Shown here piece after piece: positions 11,536-24,211 of a DNA stretch of 64,000 nucleotides. The stretch's first letter is position 1, and each line of letters begins with the position of its first letter. The stretch lies in NCBI RefSeq assembly GCF_028554725.1, contig NC_071670.1, positions 66,625,001-66,689,000 on the forward strand, in the 5' to 3' direction. A program made the translations under genes and the position numbers. Origin of the DNA: Zeugodacus cucurbitae. Taxonomy: Eukaryota > Arthropoda > Insecta > Diptera > Tephritidae. Below the pieces are notes generated by a model. It was given only the letters and a program-made list of their open reading frames with translations, did no database searches and was not told the origin of the DNA.

Positions 11536-13690
11536 TCCCTATTCCCCATATTACAAAGTTGAATGTCAATTACTAAATAGAAAATTCTGCGAGCAGTTGA
11601 TTTAGAATATATTTACTGCTCCTACAATCTCCGCCTATATACTATATCTGTCGTTTACATTAAATACTCATTAATACACATTAATCTGATTAAAAATTTA
11701 ATATTTTTTATACTGGCATATTTATTTTTTTATTTTATTTTATTATTTTTTTTTTTTGTAAAATATCACCCATTTCCACAATTGCGGCTACGTTGTTGTG
11801 CGCATAAATATTTGAAAACACTTTATTCGAAACAATTCACGCGCAAACCTCAGAGATCTCACCCGCCGTTGTGCCAGAGCCACAATCAGGACGTGGTGTG
11901 TTAAAATATGCCAAAACGGTCAAGCCGGAAGCCATAACAACCGTTATTTTACTTTTTAACTGTTACACTACAAGCAGAGGTCAGGAGTCAGTGAAAAGGG
12001 CGAGGGGATGGGCGAGTGACTATTTACAAATGACCAGCCGAACGAGTAAATATGTCAAGTGCAGCCGTTTTGGCGCGCTATGGGCTCACTCTTTTATATA
12101 TATTGTTGTTGTTGGTTGTTGCTACAACTGCATTGCACGGCTCGTTAAAATGTTGCTAGACACAATAATTTTGTTGCCTGTCACACGGCTCCTGCTGTTG
12201 CTACTGATGAACACCAGCGATGTGCTGCAACGGTATTAGCAACAACTGCAGCACTTTCGGCTGTCGGCTGGCGGCTGGTGAGTCACAACGTCAACGTGGG
12301 TCCAGTGCATTTCCGGTTGATGTGCAGCGCCGTTGCACTTTTAGCACTACAAATTGCGAAGTTTGGGAGGGGTTTCGGGTGGTGCGGCAGGAGCAAGCAC
12401 AGCGCCGTCGACTAACGCAAATTGGCCAACTAAATTATGCAGCACAGCCGTCGTCACTATGTGTCTGTAACTGGCAATAACGGTGACATCCAGTGTGAAG
12501 GTCATTGCTGTACTTTTACAGCAACAAGCAACAGCAACAACAATAACTAAAACGGTAAATGCCTGTGCATCCATTTGACATTGCATTTTTATAAAATTCC
12601 TCTACAACAACAACACACACACACCCAATGTATACGCTGTTTATGCACTGCATCCATCCACATTGCGTTGCGTTGCGTTGGTCGCCCGGTCTGGCGGCTA
12701 GCGGGCCGGCATCCTGTCGTGCACTCGTAACATGTTCATAATTTTTGGCACAAGCCAGAAACATGTGTTCGCGGTCGTTATTTCGTGGTCAAGCATCATT
12801 CGTTGCCATATCCAGTGATTTGTCACTTTTGGCCACAACTGTGCAAATTTGTTTTTGTTGCGCTAAAGTCAATCTCGAAAGGAAAGTGAATTAAATAAAG
12901 TTTGGTGGAGTTTTCGGGCCAATTAAATACATATGATAATAAGGGAAAAATAGTATAATCCAAATTCTTAAATTTTGTTGTTGTATTGTTCATTGATATA
13001 TATTCAGTCATAATTTTATTTTATAAGCGAGTGTGAACGGAACGCTTAATTATTATACAATTTTCGGAAGTAGTTTAACAGCACTGCTTTGTAGTTGCTT
13101 GATGTTGGAGCTTTGGCGAGATTTTGGATTCGGTTTTTCAATTACCTAGCATTGCAAATCCACATTGAGTATTTTTATAAACCGAGCTTATGTTGATTAC
13201 AGAAGAAACGAACTATCTAAATCCTCAATATTTCAGTTTTGGTTTCCAACTATTTGTAGCTTAACCCATTAGCACCTGAACTCTTGTCGATATATTCGAC
13301 GGAATTTGTAGTCATTTATCTTATCTCTGACTTTGTGCTTGAAATGTTTGGTTTTCGATTTTATTATTGTACTTATGTTCTTCTAAATCTCCAAAGAAAA
13401 ATTCAGGTGAAATATACAGGTCGTCAGGGTTTTTTCATGTTTCATTACCCAAGTCAATAATACCACTTTTACCAAGATTATTTGATCGATTTTGCGAAAT
13501 TAAGACAAATATTTGGAATCCCATCAAAGAACTCTCATTAAAAATAACCGGAATACTCTTAAAAACTGTGTTTTTAAATCTAGATCGAAATTACTTCTTG
13601 TATATCTAATATATTTTTTGAACAACGAAAAGTTCTAAGAATGTACTTATGAGAGCCAACGATCAGTTTTTAACTAATTAATGATTCTAA
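11536..13690. other. Unassigned intergenic DNA
   Basis: AT-rich to about 11800, then a more balanced stretch (11860-12800) with several overlapping short frames on both strands. The longest are 122 aa (11871-12239) and 86 aa. None shows a domain, and the frames contain simple CAACAA and TTG runs, so they look like chance. Confidence 0.4.
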
Positions 13691-15640
13691 AAGCCGTAAT
13701 TTAAAATGCTGGTGAGTACATACCGCTCATTTTCTTGAATAGTGTCATATCTCAAAAAACACGATTTTTGAGTTGAGTATGCAGAAGTGTTATTGGTGAA
13801 AAATTAATTAAAGTTTTCATATTGCTTTTTTCAGCAAAAACGACACATTTGACTTATGACAGCGAAACTGATTTATATTTTTCACAAATAACGACATAAT
13901 TCTAAGTGGGTCACATTTATGCCCAAGAAAATTTAGCATTAGTATACTCTATTTGATCCATTTATGCTCAACATTGTAAGTGTATGTATGTGATTGGCGT
14001 TGCAACCGTTTAGCCGGTTATAGCCGAATCGACGATAGTGCGCTACCTCTCTCTCTCCTTTGCAGTTCGGCGCCAGTTGGAGATCCCAAGTGTAACCAGG
14101 TCGCTCTCCACCTGGTCCCTCCAACGGAGTGGAGGCCTTCCCTTCCTCGGCTTCCTCCGGCGGGTACTGCATCGAACACTTTCAGGGCTGGAGTGTTTTC
14201 GTCCATTCGGACAACATGACCTAGCCAGCGTAGCCGCTGTCTTTTTATTAGCTGAACTATGTCCAATGTCGTCGTATAACTCGTACAGCTCATCGTTCCA
14301 TCGTCTGCGCATCGTTCCATCGTCTGCGGTATTCGCCGTTGCCAATGTTCTGACGACCATAAATCTTGCGCAAAATTTTCCTAATCTACGACCTCGAAGT
14401 TATGACTGTCAACAGTGACGTGGGAGCCAAGACGCGAATGCGCCGACTGTTTGCTTGATGACAGGAGATATTTCGTCTTGTCCTCATTCACCTCCAGACC
14501 CATTCCCTTCGCCTCCTTATCCATGCGGGAAAAAGCAGAACAAACGGCGCGGTTGTTGCTTCCGATGATATCAATATCAGCATCAGGTTAAAGAAGTCGC
14601 ACGATAGTGAGTCACCTTGTCTGAAACCTCGTTTGGTATCGAACGGCTCGGAGAGGTCCTTCCCAATCATGACGGAGCTTTTGGTGTTGCTCAACGTCAA
14701 CTTACACAGCCGTATTAGTTTTGCGGGGATACCAAATTCAGACATCGCGGCATAAAGGCAGCTCCTTTTCGTGCTGTCGAAAGCAGCTTTAAAATCGACA
14801 AAAAGGTGGTGTGTGTCGATCCTCTTTTCACGGGTCTTCTCCAAGATTTGGCGCATGGTGAATATCTGGTCAGTTGTCGATTTTCCAGGTCTAAAGCCAC
14901 ACTGATAAGGTCCTATCAGTTTGTTGACGGTGGGCTTTAGTCTTTCACACAGTACGCTCGATAGAACCTTGTATGCGATATTTAGGGGGCTTATCCCACG
15001 GTAATTGGCGCAGATTGTGGGATCTCCCTTTTTATGGATTGGGCAGAGCACACTGAGATTCCAATCGTCAGGAAGCTGATGCATGCACCTTATCAGTTCT
15101 TCGCCGCCGTATTTGAATAGCTCTGCCGGTAATCTATCGGCCCGCGCTGCTTTGTTGTTCTTCAAGCGGGTAATTGCTATTCGGATTTCTTCATGGTCGG
15201 GTAATGGAACATCTGTGCCATAGTCATCGATTGTGGGATCAGGTTCGCCATCTCATGGTGTTGTACTCTCACTGCCATTCAGCAGGTCGGAGAAGTGTTC
15301 CCTCCATAATCCCAGTATGCCCTGCACATCGGTTACCAGATTACCACCTTGATCTCTACATGAGGATGCTCCGGTCTTGAAACCTTCGTTAAGTCGCTTC
15401 ATTTTTTCATAAAATAAAAACATTGTATTTAATATATTACACGCCACTAGATTTGTCAATAAACTGATGGCATTTTTCTATATTTGCTAAATAACAGAAA
15501 TTGAAAACTTTAAATCGCTCTCCTGAAAAATCGACTTTTTTGAGTTGTGACACTATTCAAGTAAATGAGCGATATGTTCAATCGTAAAATGAGCAATATT
15601 TTATTTCAATCGAACTTTCTTGCTAGTAGAATATTCTATA
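13690..15640. mobile_element. Long inverted-repeat element split by an RTE copy
   Basis: The segment at about 13723-13772 reappears as its reverse complement at about 15523-15573. Both share cttgaatagtgtca and ctcaaaaaa blocks, and weaker similarity continues inward (aaagttttca near 13815 and the complement near 15505). The arms flank the RTE insertion 13974-15410. The family is not recognised and the true ends and target duplication are unclear. Confidence 0.45.
13974..15410 (-). mobile_element. RTE-type non-LTR retrotransposon, 5' truncated
   Basis: The minus strand encodes an RTE-like reverse transcriptase in pieces. Near 15405-15250 there is GFKTGASSCRDQGGNLVTDV. At 15165-14488 there is a palm with VDFKAAFDSTKRSCLYAAM (motif A), RGFRQGDSLSCDFFNLM (motif B) and the upstream PIHKKGDPTICANYRGI. 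At 14320-14018 the C-terminus RLRWLGHVVRMDENTPALKV appears. A deletion removes the YADD catalytic motif: the frame goes almost directly from motif B to a DADIDIIG-like remnant. A 15-bp local duplication (cagacgatggaacgatg twice) lies near 14303-14335. The 3' end is an ACAT-type simple tail at 13974-13992. There is no endonuclease domain and the copy is dead. Confidence 0.9.
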
Positions 15641-17340
15641 ATGATCTCATCGATAACCTGCTAAAGCTCATTTACAAACTTTAGATTTTCACCTCTTGCC
15701 CCATAAATAACAGTTTCCCACTCCAGATATGTAGGTCAGTGGGTTGACTGAATCTTTTTATTCCTACTAAATAAACGGAACCAGTTGACCAATTGACCGG
15801 AAAGTTGTATACACCACTGAATTAAGAGGAAAATGTAGATTATATTCATATTTTGAATTTTTTAGTAGCTATATCCTGTAATTAATAATATTTTTTTAAG
15901 CCCATTTTTCGACTTCGAATCCAAATATTTCGATTTTGGAGTCTAACTTCGAAAACCAGGAAAAAGTCAAATTTGTCGTATAGTGTTATCAAATGACAAA
16001 CCAAACCAAATACAAATCAAGAGACAGCTGTCAAAACAACAACTCTGAAAATGTATTGCCTCATTGAAAACCTCAGGTATAAATAAAAACATACATTACT
16101 TTATATTTTTTCAGAAGAAGAACATTACGCTGTCCTCTAATTAACTAAGGACATTTGGGAAAGCCTTTTCTTAAAGAGAAGTACACTTCCAAGAATATAT
16201 AGAAACAATCACCATTGGAAAACAACTCAACTATTTTAGAATTATCACTCCCTGTCCCGGAAGCTGTTCCATATATGTAGGTCAATAGGTTAACCTAGTC
16301 ATTTAATCCTTTTTAAAAGAGCGGATAAACCACGAATAAAATCATCTAATTGTCCACCTCTGAAATAAACAATTAACCAACAAATGGCGAAAGAAAAATT
16401 AAATACGTATGTACATATTTATAAATAGACCATATATACGCTAGAATGCCTTTTGCAATTTAAACCGACATCAAAGTGCCCATGAAGTAATTCGATACAC
16501 TCATTAGTCCAAGCACTTACTAAGCTTAGAGAATGACCGATATATGGACATGTAAGTAGTGCAAATGTATCTATACACAAATGTATGTATATCAAGCCAA
16601 TTAGGAGTAATACTAGTTCGCAACTAGATATTTTTATCTGAAAGCACGAGCGAGAGGGTGCATTTCTTTAACAAAAAGATTAAACCTCTAAAAAAATATC
16701 TGTTTTTGTATTGGCAGACTAATTAGTTGTTTAACATACGTACTTCAATTCGAATAGCTTTCTATATAGTCAGAATAATTTTATAAAAATCAATCTTTGT
16801 TTTGGAACCAAGCAATTTCTCATTAACACAAAACACAAATTATTATCCGCAGACTTTCAAAATGTAAAAAAACATTTATTTCTTTTCTTATCAGCTTTCG
16901 AAAGAAATCGCAATTTTAATACACTCAAACTTTTTTATTTTCTTCAAAGTATTATAAATGAGCAATTACGAAGCGTTCTAAAAATGCATTACAAATTTTC
17001 CTGGAACTCTTAAATGCTTTCACAGAGCGTATAAAAGGTGCTTAGTTGAAATAATGTAGAAATTCAATACTTGATTTCAGCTATGGATGCTAATAATTTA
17101 ATGAGAACTGTGTTGCTTATTAAAGATTATAGAACTGTCGTAGTGACGTAAAGCTAGTCTTTGGACAAGAAAATGTAATTAGAGTGAGATCAGTCATAAG
17201 TTTCATTTGAATGTGTGGCCCATAGATAACGTCCGCTGCTGCATGGTTGAAAATATTTAGATTTGACATAACAACAAGACCAACAAGTTGTTTTCAGATT
17301 TGATTTGATTAGTTGATTGGAATCTACTATATATGTATAT
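15641..17340. other. Unassigned AT-rich DNA
   Basis: No gene recognised. A short phrase around atatgtaggtca followed by a ttgac-type block occurs twice (about 15727 and 16274), suggesting an old duplication. Confidence 0.35.
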
Positions 17341-17344
17341 AAAA

Positions 17345-17715
17345 CATATATTTGGCGTAGGAACCGCTTTAAGCGATTATAGCCGAATCCATCAGAGCAT
17401 GCCATTCATTTCTTCTTCTTACTTTCTGGCGCCAACTGGAAACACCAAGTGAAGCTAGGTTACATTCCACTTGATCTCTCCAACGGAGTGGAGGTCGTCC
17501 TCTTCCGCAGCTTCCTCCAGCGGATACTGCAACGAACACTTTCAGAGCTGGAGCACTTTCGTCCGTTCGAACAACATGACCTAGCCAGCGTAGCCGCTGT
17601 TTTTTTATTCGCTGAACTAAGTCAATGTCGTCGTATAAATTATACAGCTCATCGTTCCAACATTCAGAGGACCATAAATCTTCCGCAAAACCTTTCTCCC
17701 GAAAACCACAAGAGT
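17345..17715 (-). mobile_element. RTE-type retrotransposon 3' fragment, diverged
   Basis: It aligns by eye with 13990-14350: shared blocks tatagccgaatc, tctggcgccaactgga, atctctccaacggagtggagg, caacatgacctagccagc and gtcgtcgtataa. Many substitutions relative to that copy show an older insertion or a separate subfamily. Confidence 0.75.
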
Positions 17716-17858
17716 GGTTTCGTGTTTGGAATCTACTAATTTTGGAAAATCAGAAGATGAAGTAAAGAGAGAATAGGGAAAACAGAGCAGTTAGTTTAAG
17801 AGAAATGTTGCTGAACTGTCTGTTCTCTGATATGACGTTCTATCTACATCTTACTCTA

Positions 17859-18285
17859 CGAGGTGTGTTCAAAAAATAACGGGAATATTAAAATTTCCAA
17901 TTGTTCAGTTATGAGCTTGGCGATTTTCGTTCGTTAAAAGCTCACACTTCGTTCCTAGTTCGTGAATGCTTGGCCAAAAACAATACTGTAAATATGGCCC
18001 AGTCTCCATATTCGCCAGACATCGAAGATTTCATGTGACTTTTTCATTTTTTTTCTTTCAAAAATTAAGAGAACCTTAAAGAAACGGCGTTTTACAAGCT
18101 TATGATAAATCGCTGAAAGAGCCAAATGTTATGCCAAAAATCGAGTTTGAGAAGTCTCTCGACGAAGCGCTGATGGAATAAGCGCTGATATAAGTGCATA
18201 TGGGGACTATTTTTAAGGCGACAACATTAACGTAGACAAATAAATAAAAAAAAATAAATTCCCGTTATTTTTTGAACACACCTCG
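17859..18285. mobile_element. Mariner MITE with perfect terminal repeats
   Basis: The ends are cgaggtgtgttcaaaaaata and its exact complement tattttttgaacacacctcg. The repeat extends inward through acggga and tcccgt, making at least 26 matching bases. A TA dinucleotide flanks each side. At 427 bp it is an internal-deletion derivative; decayed transposase sequence is visible around 17930-18080. Confidence 0.9.
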
Positions 18286-21200
18286 TATATACCAATTTTC
18301 ATTGTTTTTACAACAAACCGTTAGATTAACAGAAAGTTTTATATTCGATAAAAAACTATTATTTTCATTAATTAAAAATAACATTTCAAATTACAACAAC
18401 TATAAAACTATAATATATCACTCCTTTAATGAGTTCCTTATCGCTTGCTTTTTTGTTTTCCAACAAGATATGATAGAATCCCATAGTCTATAATCATTAT
18501 GACAGTTCTACACGGAAATACGTTAGAATTGTTTATTCTTGCGATTGCAACATTTCCTCCAAGAAGACACACATTCACACACACACGTGTAGTGAATACG
18601 GTTTGCGGTGATGGGTTCCCCTATCTATCGTTCGCCTCCTTGCATTCGACGCATTATCACATACTTAAACGCATTTGTGGTTTGAGGTCAACCGAGCAGT
18701 GTCGCGAAGGAAGGGTTGTCATATTGCGAGCATTATCATTAAGCAAACATTGAAATCCGAGTTCCGAAAATGGGCGTTTTGCATACTATTTACTCAAGCA
18801 TACAGATATATGTAAATTTGTAGAGTGAAAAGTCTTCGGAGTCAACTGGGTGCTGAATAAACAAATGATGAACATAAAACAAAGCAAAAGAACAACAATT
18901 TAAGAATTTAGTGGAACATATCTACATATATAAATCTTATTTCGTTTAAGAGCGAAAAAGATATGCCGAAATGTAGCGTCTGTCTGTATTCGCATCGAAA
19001 ATGTTGAAAGCGTGGAAGCATGATGATATGATGAATTCAAATTAGTCGCTCGATCTCGTTTTCAATTTACTGCCAGGACATAATTAGCTTAAGAATAAAC
19101 ATAAACTAGCGCTGACCGACGTGCTCCGCTGATAAAACGAGCGTCTACAGTGGGCTCGGATGGCAGTTGCTGAGCTCAATATTATTAGTGGCTCTTGGGA
19201 AGTCAAGAGATTGACCTATTCCAGAAGCTTTCTCGAGATCATTAAGATTATTTTTTATTTAATTGATTATTACTGATGGAACTCTTAAGATCAAGCCAAT
19301 AAAAAATTTTATGTTGTGGAAATAAGAACCGTACTTAAAGCCTCTTCATTCATCGAAAATAATAAGAACGGGAACAGTCTCTTTCTAGAAATCAATTAAT
19401 ATCATAACTGATGGAACAGTTAAGAAATCAATTTCGAAGACAACGATAGGAAATTCTATGAAGATGAAAATGGGGCCGTACTTAAAGCCTCGCAAGCCTC
19501 CGAAAAAATCATGACCAAACGAACCCAAATATTTTCCAAATTGAAAGACGCTGACGGAGAAACTTATATCTGGTGAGTTCTTTCATCTCGGTAACACTCC
19601 TATTTCAAAAGGCGCTGTACGAGCCCTCGAAGAAATCCACTGTAAAACTCAGGTCTCTGGTCTTTCCTCGTTGATAGTTCTTTTACATTGACAGGCTGAA
19701 CTAATTAAGCTCTGAACCTCTGAAGATGTTTCTGGGTTACTGTTCTCATGGTTCAGATTTTCATAACTACAACCAGAGAGGTCGAAATGACTAACATGCA
19801 AACACCATAGCAACATCAGAAAGCATATTATCACTTTTCCTTCGCTGGTATTAAAAGACCTCTGAAAATTTTTGACTAAGCGTTAAGTCCTTGCTGAAAC
19901 CAGCTCAAACAGGTTGTCTTGATAGTGCGATGAAGAAACTCCTGTTATCCACAAAGCCACGTCTTGTTAAGGAATGGGTCTTTAAAAGACAGACTGACAT
20001 ATATGGACTCTCTTATATGGAAACAGAGTAGATACCAACATTTCGAACCACATGGCATTTAGGACACTGTACAGCAGTCAATATGTAAGGCCGCAATGAG
20101 CTACATAGACCGTGCAGAATCATTACAATATAATATTGTACTATGTGCCTTGATTGTTGTATCGCATTTACGCCGTGAGCTGCGGAAGCACCGAACGTAA
20201 TAGCGACAACTATTCGGATTTGATTCGCATATCAAGAGTGCAATAACGGTGGCCTTTGTGTTGTGTAATCAAGCTACCGATTAGGCAAATGAGACTGCCA
20301 GAGATTGCTACTGCCAAGCACACACAACAACACTGCAGACACCACGCCACGCAAAACGGTAACAGAGCTTGGCACGACGGCACGAAAGGCGAGTGTGTGT
20401 TTGTGGAAGCTGTCGACTTTTGTGCTGAACTTGACTTCTGGCTGACAGGTGAGTTCGAAATGAGTTTCGCGGCCCATGAGAGAGCGTCGAAGTGACTTGT
20501 GAAGTGAATTGGGCGCGTGAAATTGAAAGGAATTACCTCGCACAACAAACGGAATCGAATGCAAGAAATGCGATCACGAACCATTTAACCTGCCGATGAC
20601 TTCTGTTCGTACTTACTGCACTCACTTCGTGGATTCGTTTTGAGTGGGGGGTCAACGGAGCAAAAGCAGTTCAGCATTTGTTTGCTTTTTGTTTAGCGAT
20701 TTTGTTGTATAAAAATTGATCGATTCGCTGATTGATTTTGTGTAGACCCTGTCGAGGTCTGCCCTCCACTTCGCTGTGGATTATTGTTATCAATCAAGGT
20801 TTATTACGGTAGAGCCAAGCATGAGCGCCATCTCGGTCGAGTGAGCTGGGCGTTTGTTAAATGTGTGTCCGTCCTTGTTTGCTCGCTATAATTTGGCATT
20901 AAGAATCGTGATGATTATTTCTGAATTCGCTACCGATGTTCTTCTGCGGTTTCACACTTTGGTCAGGAGCATATTTTTATTGCAACTGCATTTACCGATG
21001 CCAAGCACATACATACATACTACTTACAGAGCCTCACACAAATTTATGATGTTTTGTAGTTATGAACTCGTAATACAGGTGGTTTGCTTGCGGTGAGGTG
21101 AAGGTGCCAAGTTTGATTAGGTTGCAAGGTGATTGGATGTGAGTTCAATGAGCGGGCCAGAAATCGGCAACACACATTCAAAAACTCATCAATACATATG

Positions 21201-21500
21201 GATAGTAATACAAAAATGGTGCTTAAGCCTTGGCAGATGTTGGGTCGAAGCGATTTATAATTTCTTTATCTATCCGAAGAACTAAAACATAGAACATAGA
21301 ACTTATGGAAATTCATTCCCACGACAAAAGGTTCTATCTGCGGTCGAAACTGTTGACCTATGTAATTCACGGTGACTCTTACGAAATGGACGAAGAAGTA
21401 CATATGTATTCAACCCTGTAATATAAGGGGTATAAATTCAATGACGTCGAAGTTCATTTAATATATAAAAAAGAGACCTAAAAGTTAGCTATCGATTAGG
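18286..21500. other. Unassigned intergenic DNA
   Basis: No gene recognised. A weak duplication occurs at about 19268-19350 and 19402-19490: both contain actgatggaac and ccgtacttaaagcctc. The 124-aa antisense frame at 20210-20584 has no family resemblance and overlaps frames on the other strand. Confidence 0.35.
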
Positions 21501-21765
21501 TTAGGTTAAAGGGCGGATCTCTTTGTCAAAGGAGATCCCTGCAGTCGCCAGGCCATTGTGATGCCGCAAACTCCACAAAAGGATGCCAGAAATCCTCAAT
21601 TGACGACAAAGCGCTTTGAGCTCTTTACGAATTTGATAAGTCTTGCCAAGATGTTTGAGCCGGAGTCTAGCGAAAGCAGGACAGGATATTTAGCCTCACG
21701 GCATGTAGCACCATCGGCCACTGCCCAACAAAGACTCGTACCAATATAGCGAGTTCAACCTTGCT
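21500..21765 (-). mobile_element. Non-LTR retrotransposon 3' end, degenerate
   Basis: Read on the minus strand, a broken frame gives CPAFARLRLKHLGKTYQ. This resembles the CPALASQRFRYLGAPQYDK segment in the C-terminus of the LOA/I-type fragment at 60556-61755. Downstream are ggcatcacaatggcctgg and a terminus ctttaacctaacc, a common 3' end style in such dipteran elements. Only the last part of the element remains. Confidence 0.5.
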
Positions 21766-22168
21766 ATAAATTTTTAAATTGCCTTTTCGATATATATACT
21801 CATCGATACTTTTTCGAAAATGCACGTCACTAGTTATATGGTTTTGCCCTGACCAATAATATCTTTTCTCCGAAATAATAACAAAAAATATAAATACGAA
21901 TAAAATATAACGGATCTTTAAATAAACAAAAACATTTTATTAATAATCTTGTTTCCGATAACTTCATTTAAGTTTCGCACATTGTTCTTCAAGCTTTCCG
22001 GACACACTCCAAACAGCTGGAATAATACTGTGAATACGACATAAAGTAAGAAGAAGCATAAGCAAAACGTTTATAAAAAGACAATAAAGTACCACTATAC
22101 AAAAACATTTTGCGACGGTAAATAAAATAAAGAATATAATTAAACCAAGTGAAAAATAGCACGACAGA
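21766..22168 (+). promoter_or_regulatory. Upstream region and 5' UTR of Cwc15
   Basis: About 400 bp separate the retrotransposon remnant from the Cwc15 start codon. An ATCGATA core near 21802-21808 is one base short of the DREF-type site TATCGATA, which is common at fly housekeeping promoters. The start of transcription cannot be placed. Confidence 0.35.
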
Positions 22169-22958
22169 ATGACTACAGCAGCACGTCCAACATTTGATCC
22201 CGCGCGTGGAGGCAGCGGTCGTGGCGAGAAAGATTTGAGTGCGCTTTCAAAACAATATTCAAGCAGAGATCTACCAGGGCACACCAAACTCAAATACAGG
22301 TATTTGCATACTTAAAATACTTTCAATCTTAATTACAACATAATTCTCACTTTTCAACTATAGAGAAACGGGACAAGGTACCTCAGATGAACTACGCAAC
22401 CGTGATTTCCGCAAAGAATTGGAGGATCGTGAACGCGAGGCACGCCCCAGCAAAGCATTGCCGTCGATTGTACGTAAAGCTATTGAAGCAAACAATTCTG
22501 CAAGCAGTAGCGCCAGTGGTCCGAAACGTGCGCGCCTAGAACAACCAGCCGCACCTGTGAATCTAGATGCTGACGATCCGATAGACAAAGATAGTTCCGA
22601 AGAGGATTCCGACTCGGATGAAGAAGATGACACTGCAGCATTGTTGGCGGAGTTAAATAAAATTAAGCAGGAACGTTTGCAGGAAGAAGCGCGTAAAGAT
22701 CAAGAAAAGAAACAAGAAGAGGAACGCATACGAATGGAGAATATCTTATCTGGCAATCCGTTGATCAATTATGCGCCAGGTTCTGGTGCAACAGCTAGTA
22801 AAAATCTGGGCAGTGATTTGAAGGTAAAACGACGTTGGGACGATGATGTGGTCTTCAAGAACTGTGCTCGCTCTGAACCCGAAAAGAAGACACATTTCAT
22901 CAACGACTCTCTTCGCAATGAATTTCACAAAAAATTCATGGATAAATACATTAAGTGA
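22169..22958 (+). CDS. c12.1: Spliceosome-associated protein Cwc15
   Basis: Two exons, 22169-22299 and 22364-22958, joined across a 64-bp intron (gtatttg to ctatag) give 241 residues. The N-terminus MTTAARPTFDPARGG is the family hallmark and fixes the start, which the longest single-exon frame misses. Residues about 114-133 form an acidic run (DDPIDKDSSEEDSDSDEEDD). A charged coiled-coil follows, with many Glu, Lys and Arg. Near 198-212 is the conserved KVKRRWDDDVVFKNC block. Cwc15 belongs to the Prp19-associated part of the catalytic spliceosome in the nucleus. The protein is slightly shorter than I recall for relatives, mainly in the linker. The next gene, MROH1, starts 1.25 kb downstream on the same strand. 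The symbol follows the Drosophila name. Confidence 0.95.
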
Positions 22959-23040
22959 TTTTTAATTATACAAATTTGGATACTAACCAAGTAATAGCGC
23001 ATTTTAAGCAAATTTCAATATATACTTTTTTCTCTAAGTG

Positions 23041-23046
23041 AATAAA
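23041..23046 (+). promoter_or_regulatory. Likely Cwc15 polyadenylation signal
   Basis: AATAAA occurs 83 bases after the Cwc15 stop codon, within AT-rich DNA. Confidence 0.5.
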
Positions 23047-24211
23047 AATAAAAACATATCTTTGCAGAATTTTTATATATTTGCAGTAGTTTTGTCAAGC
23101 TGTAAGTAATTTTTAATATTTTGATTTCGTTTTTAATAAATTAAATCCCATATTTCAAAGAATAATATTAATAAAATATAATCACAAAGCTTACCCTGTT
23201 TCATTGTCGTTTGTGTCACTCTGTATTTGGGTGTTTACCTCTGTTATTTGCAACTTGGTTATTTGTCAAGCTGACAACTCAAACAAAAATAGTCGAACAG
23301 CTGATAGTAGTTGTTTTTGCGCAGTTCTCCAGATTGTCTAATTGGAAAAATTGCATTTAAAAGTTTTAAACATCATTAAAATGAAAGCAAAACAAGTCCC
23401 ACGTTGAGTTTGAAATATATGAAGTATATAAATTGTGAAAAATTACGCTTTTTTCTACTATAAGTTTGCGTCATCACTCCATAGACAGGGCAAACAAAAC
23501 ATCAGCTATACCTGGGTAGGGGCTTCACCACCCAATACGCAGTGGAGCTCAGTGGAGAGCGATGAGCTTACGTTGCCAATAATCAGAAGAGAAAAAGACT
23601 TTGAACTGTGCAGTGCAAGCGAAGCGATTTTCACAATATTTGCTAAATATCGTCATCGGAAATTTTTTAATTACACAAAAAAGAAAATAGAAAATAACAA
23701 TAAATACATACATACATATGTTTATAGTATAACCAATTTTAACAAATGCCGAAAGCACAATAAAAAGCCGTGCTATATAAAGTTAATAGAGTGCTTTGTT
23801 TTTTGCGAAATATGCAATTATTGAAAGCGTAAAATAAATTGTGAAACAACAAAAAAACGTAAAAGATATAATATATCTGTGTATATGTGTTAGTTGCAAC
23901 AAAGATAAAAAAGTACGCTGGTTAAACGTGTGTGCTGTTGATTGGATGGTTATTCAATTCGTATATCAACCATCAATTAGACAAATTTATTTGTGATAAG
24001 AGTGCACGGCCGCTTGCACTCTTACGCGGTGAATCATTTCGAGTTTAATATATTCTTGCGAGATTTCTTTATATTCGTGCTAATTAGTATAGTCTCGCAT
24101 TAGGTGAAAGTGCAAAGTGTTTGTTCAACACCTGTGTGTTTTGGAAATAAATAACACAAGGCAACCACTAAACTGGAGAAGTGGAAGAGAACACGCAGCT
24201 CAACGAAGAAA
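23047..24211 (+). other. Cwc15-MROH1 intergenic region and MROH1 5' UTR
   Basis: This contains the MROH1 promoter and leader. The 129-aa open frame at 23435-23824 is AT-rich, has no recognisable domain and is more likely leader or chance than a gene. A leader intron is possible but was not resolved. Confidence 0.45.

Noticed and set aside
13939..14418. Overlapping plus-strand frames up to 126 residues
   Set aside because: They are the complement of the RTE C-terminus.
20210..20584. 124-residue minus-strand frame with a hydrophobic stretch
   Set aside because: Overlapped by frames on both strands, no promoter or splice context, no family resemblance.
23435..23824. 129-residue frame upstream of MROH1
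   Set aside because: AT-rich, no domain, no start context; better explained as intergenic or leader sequence.
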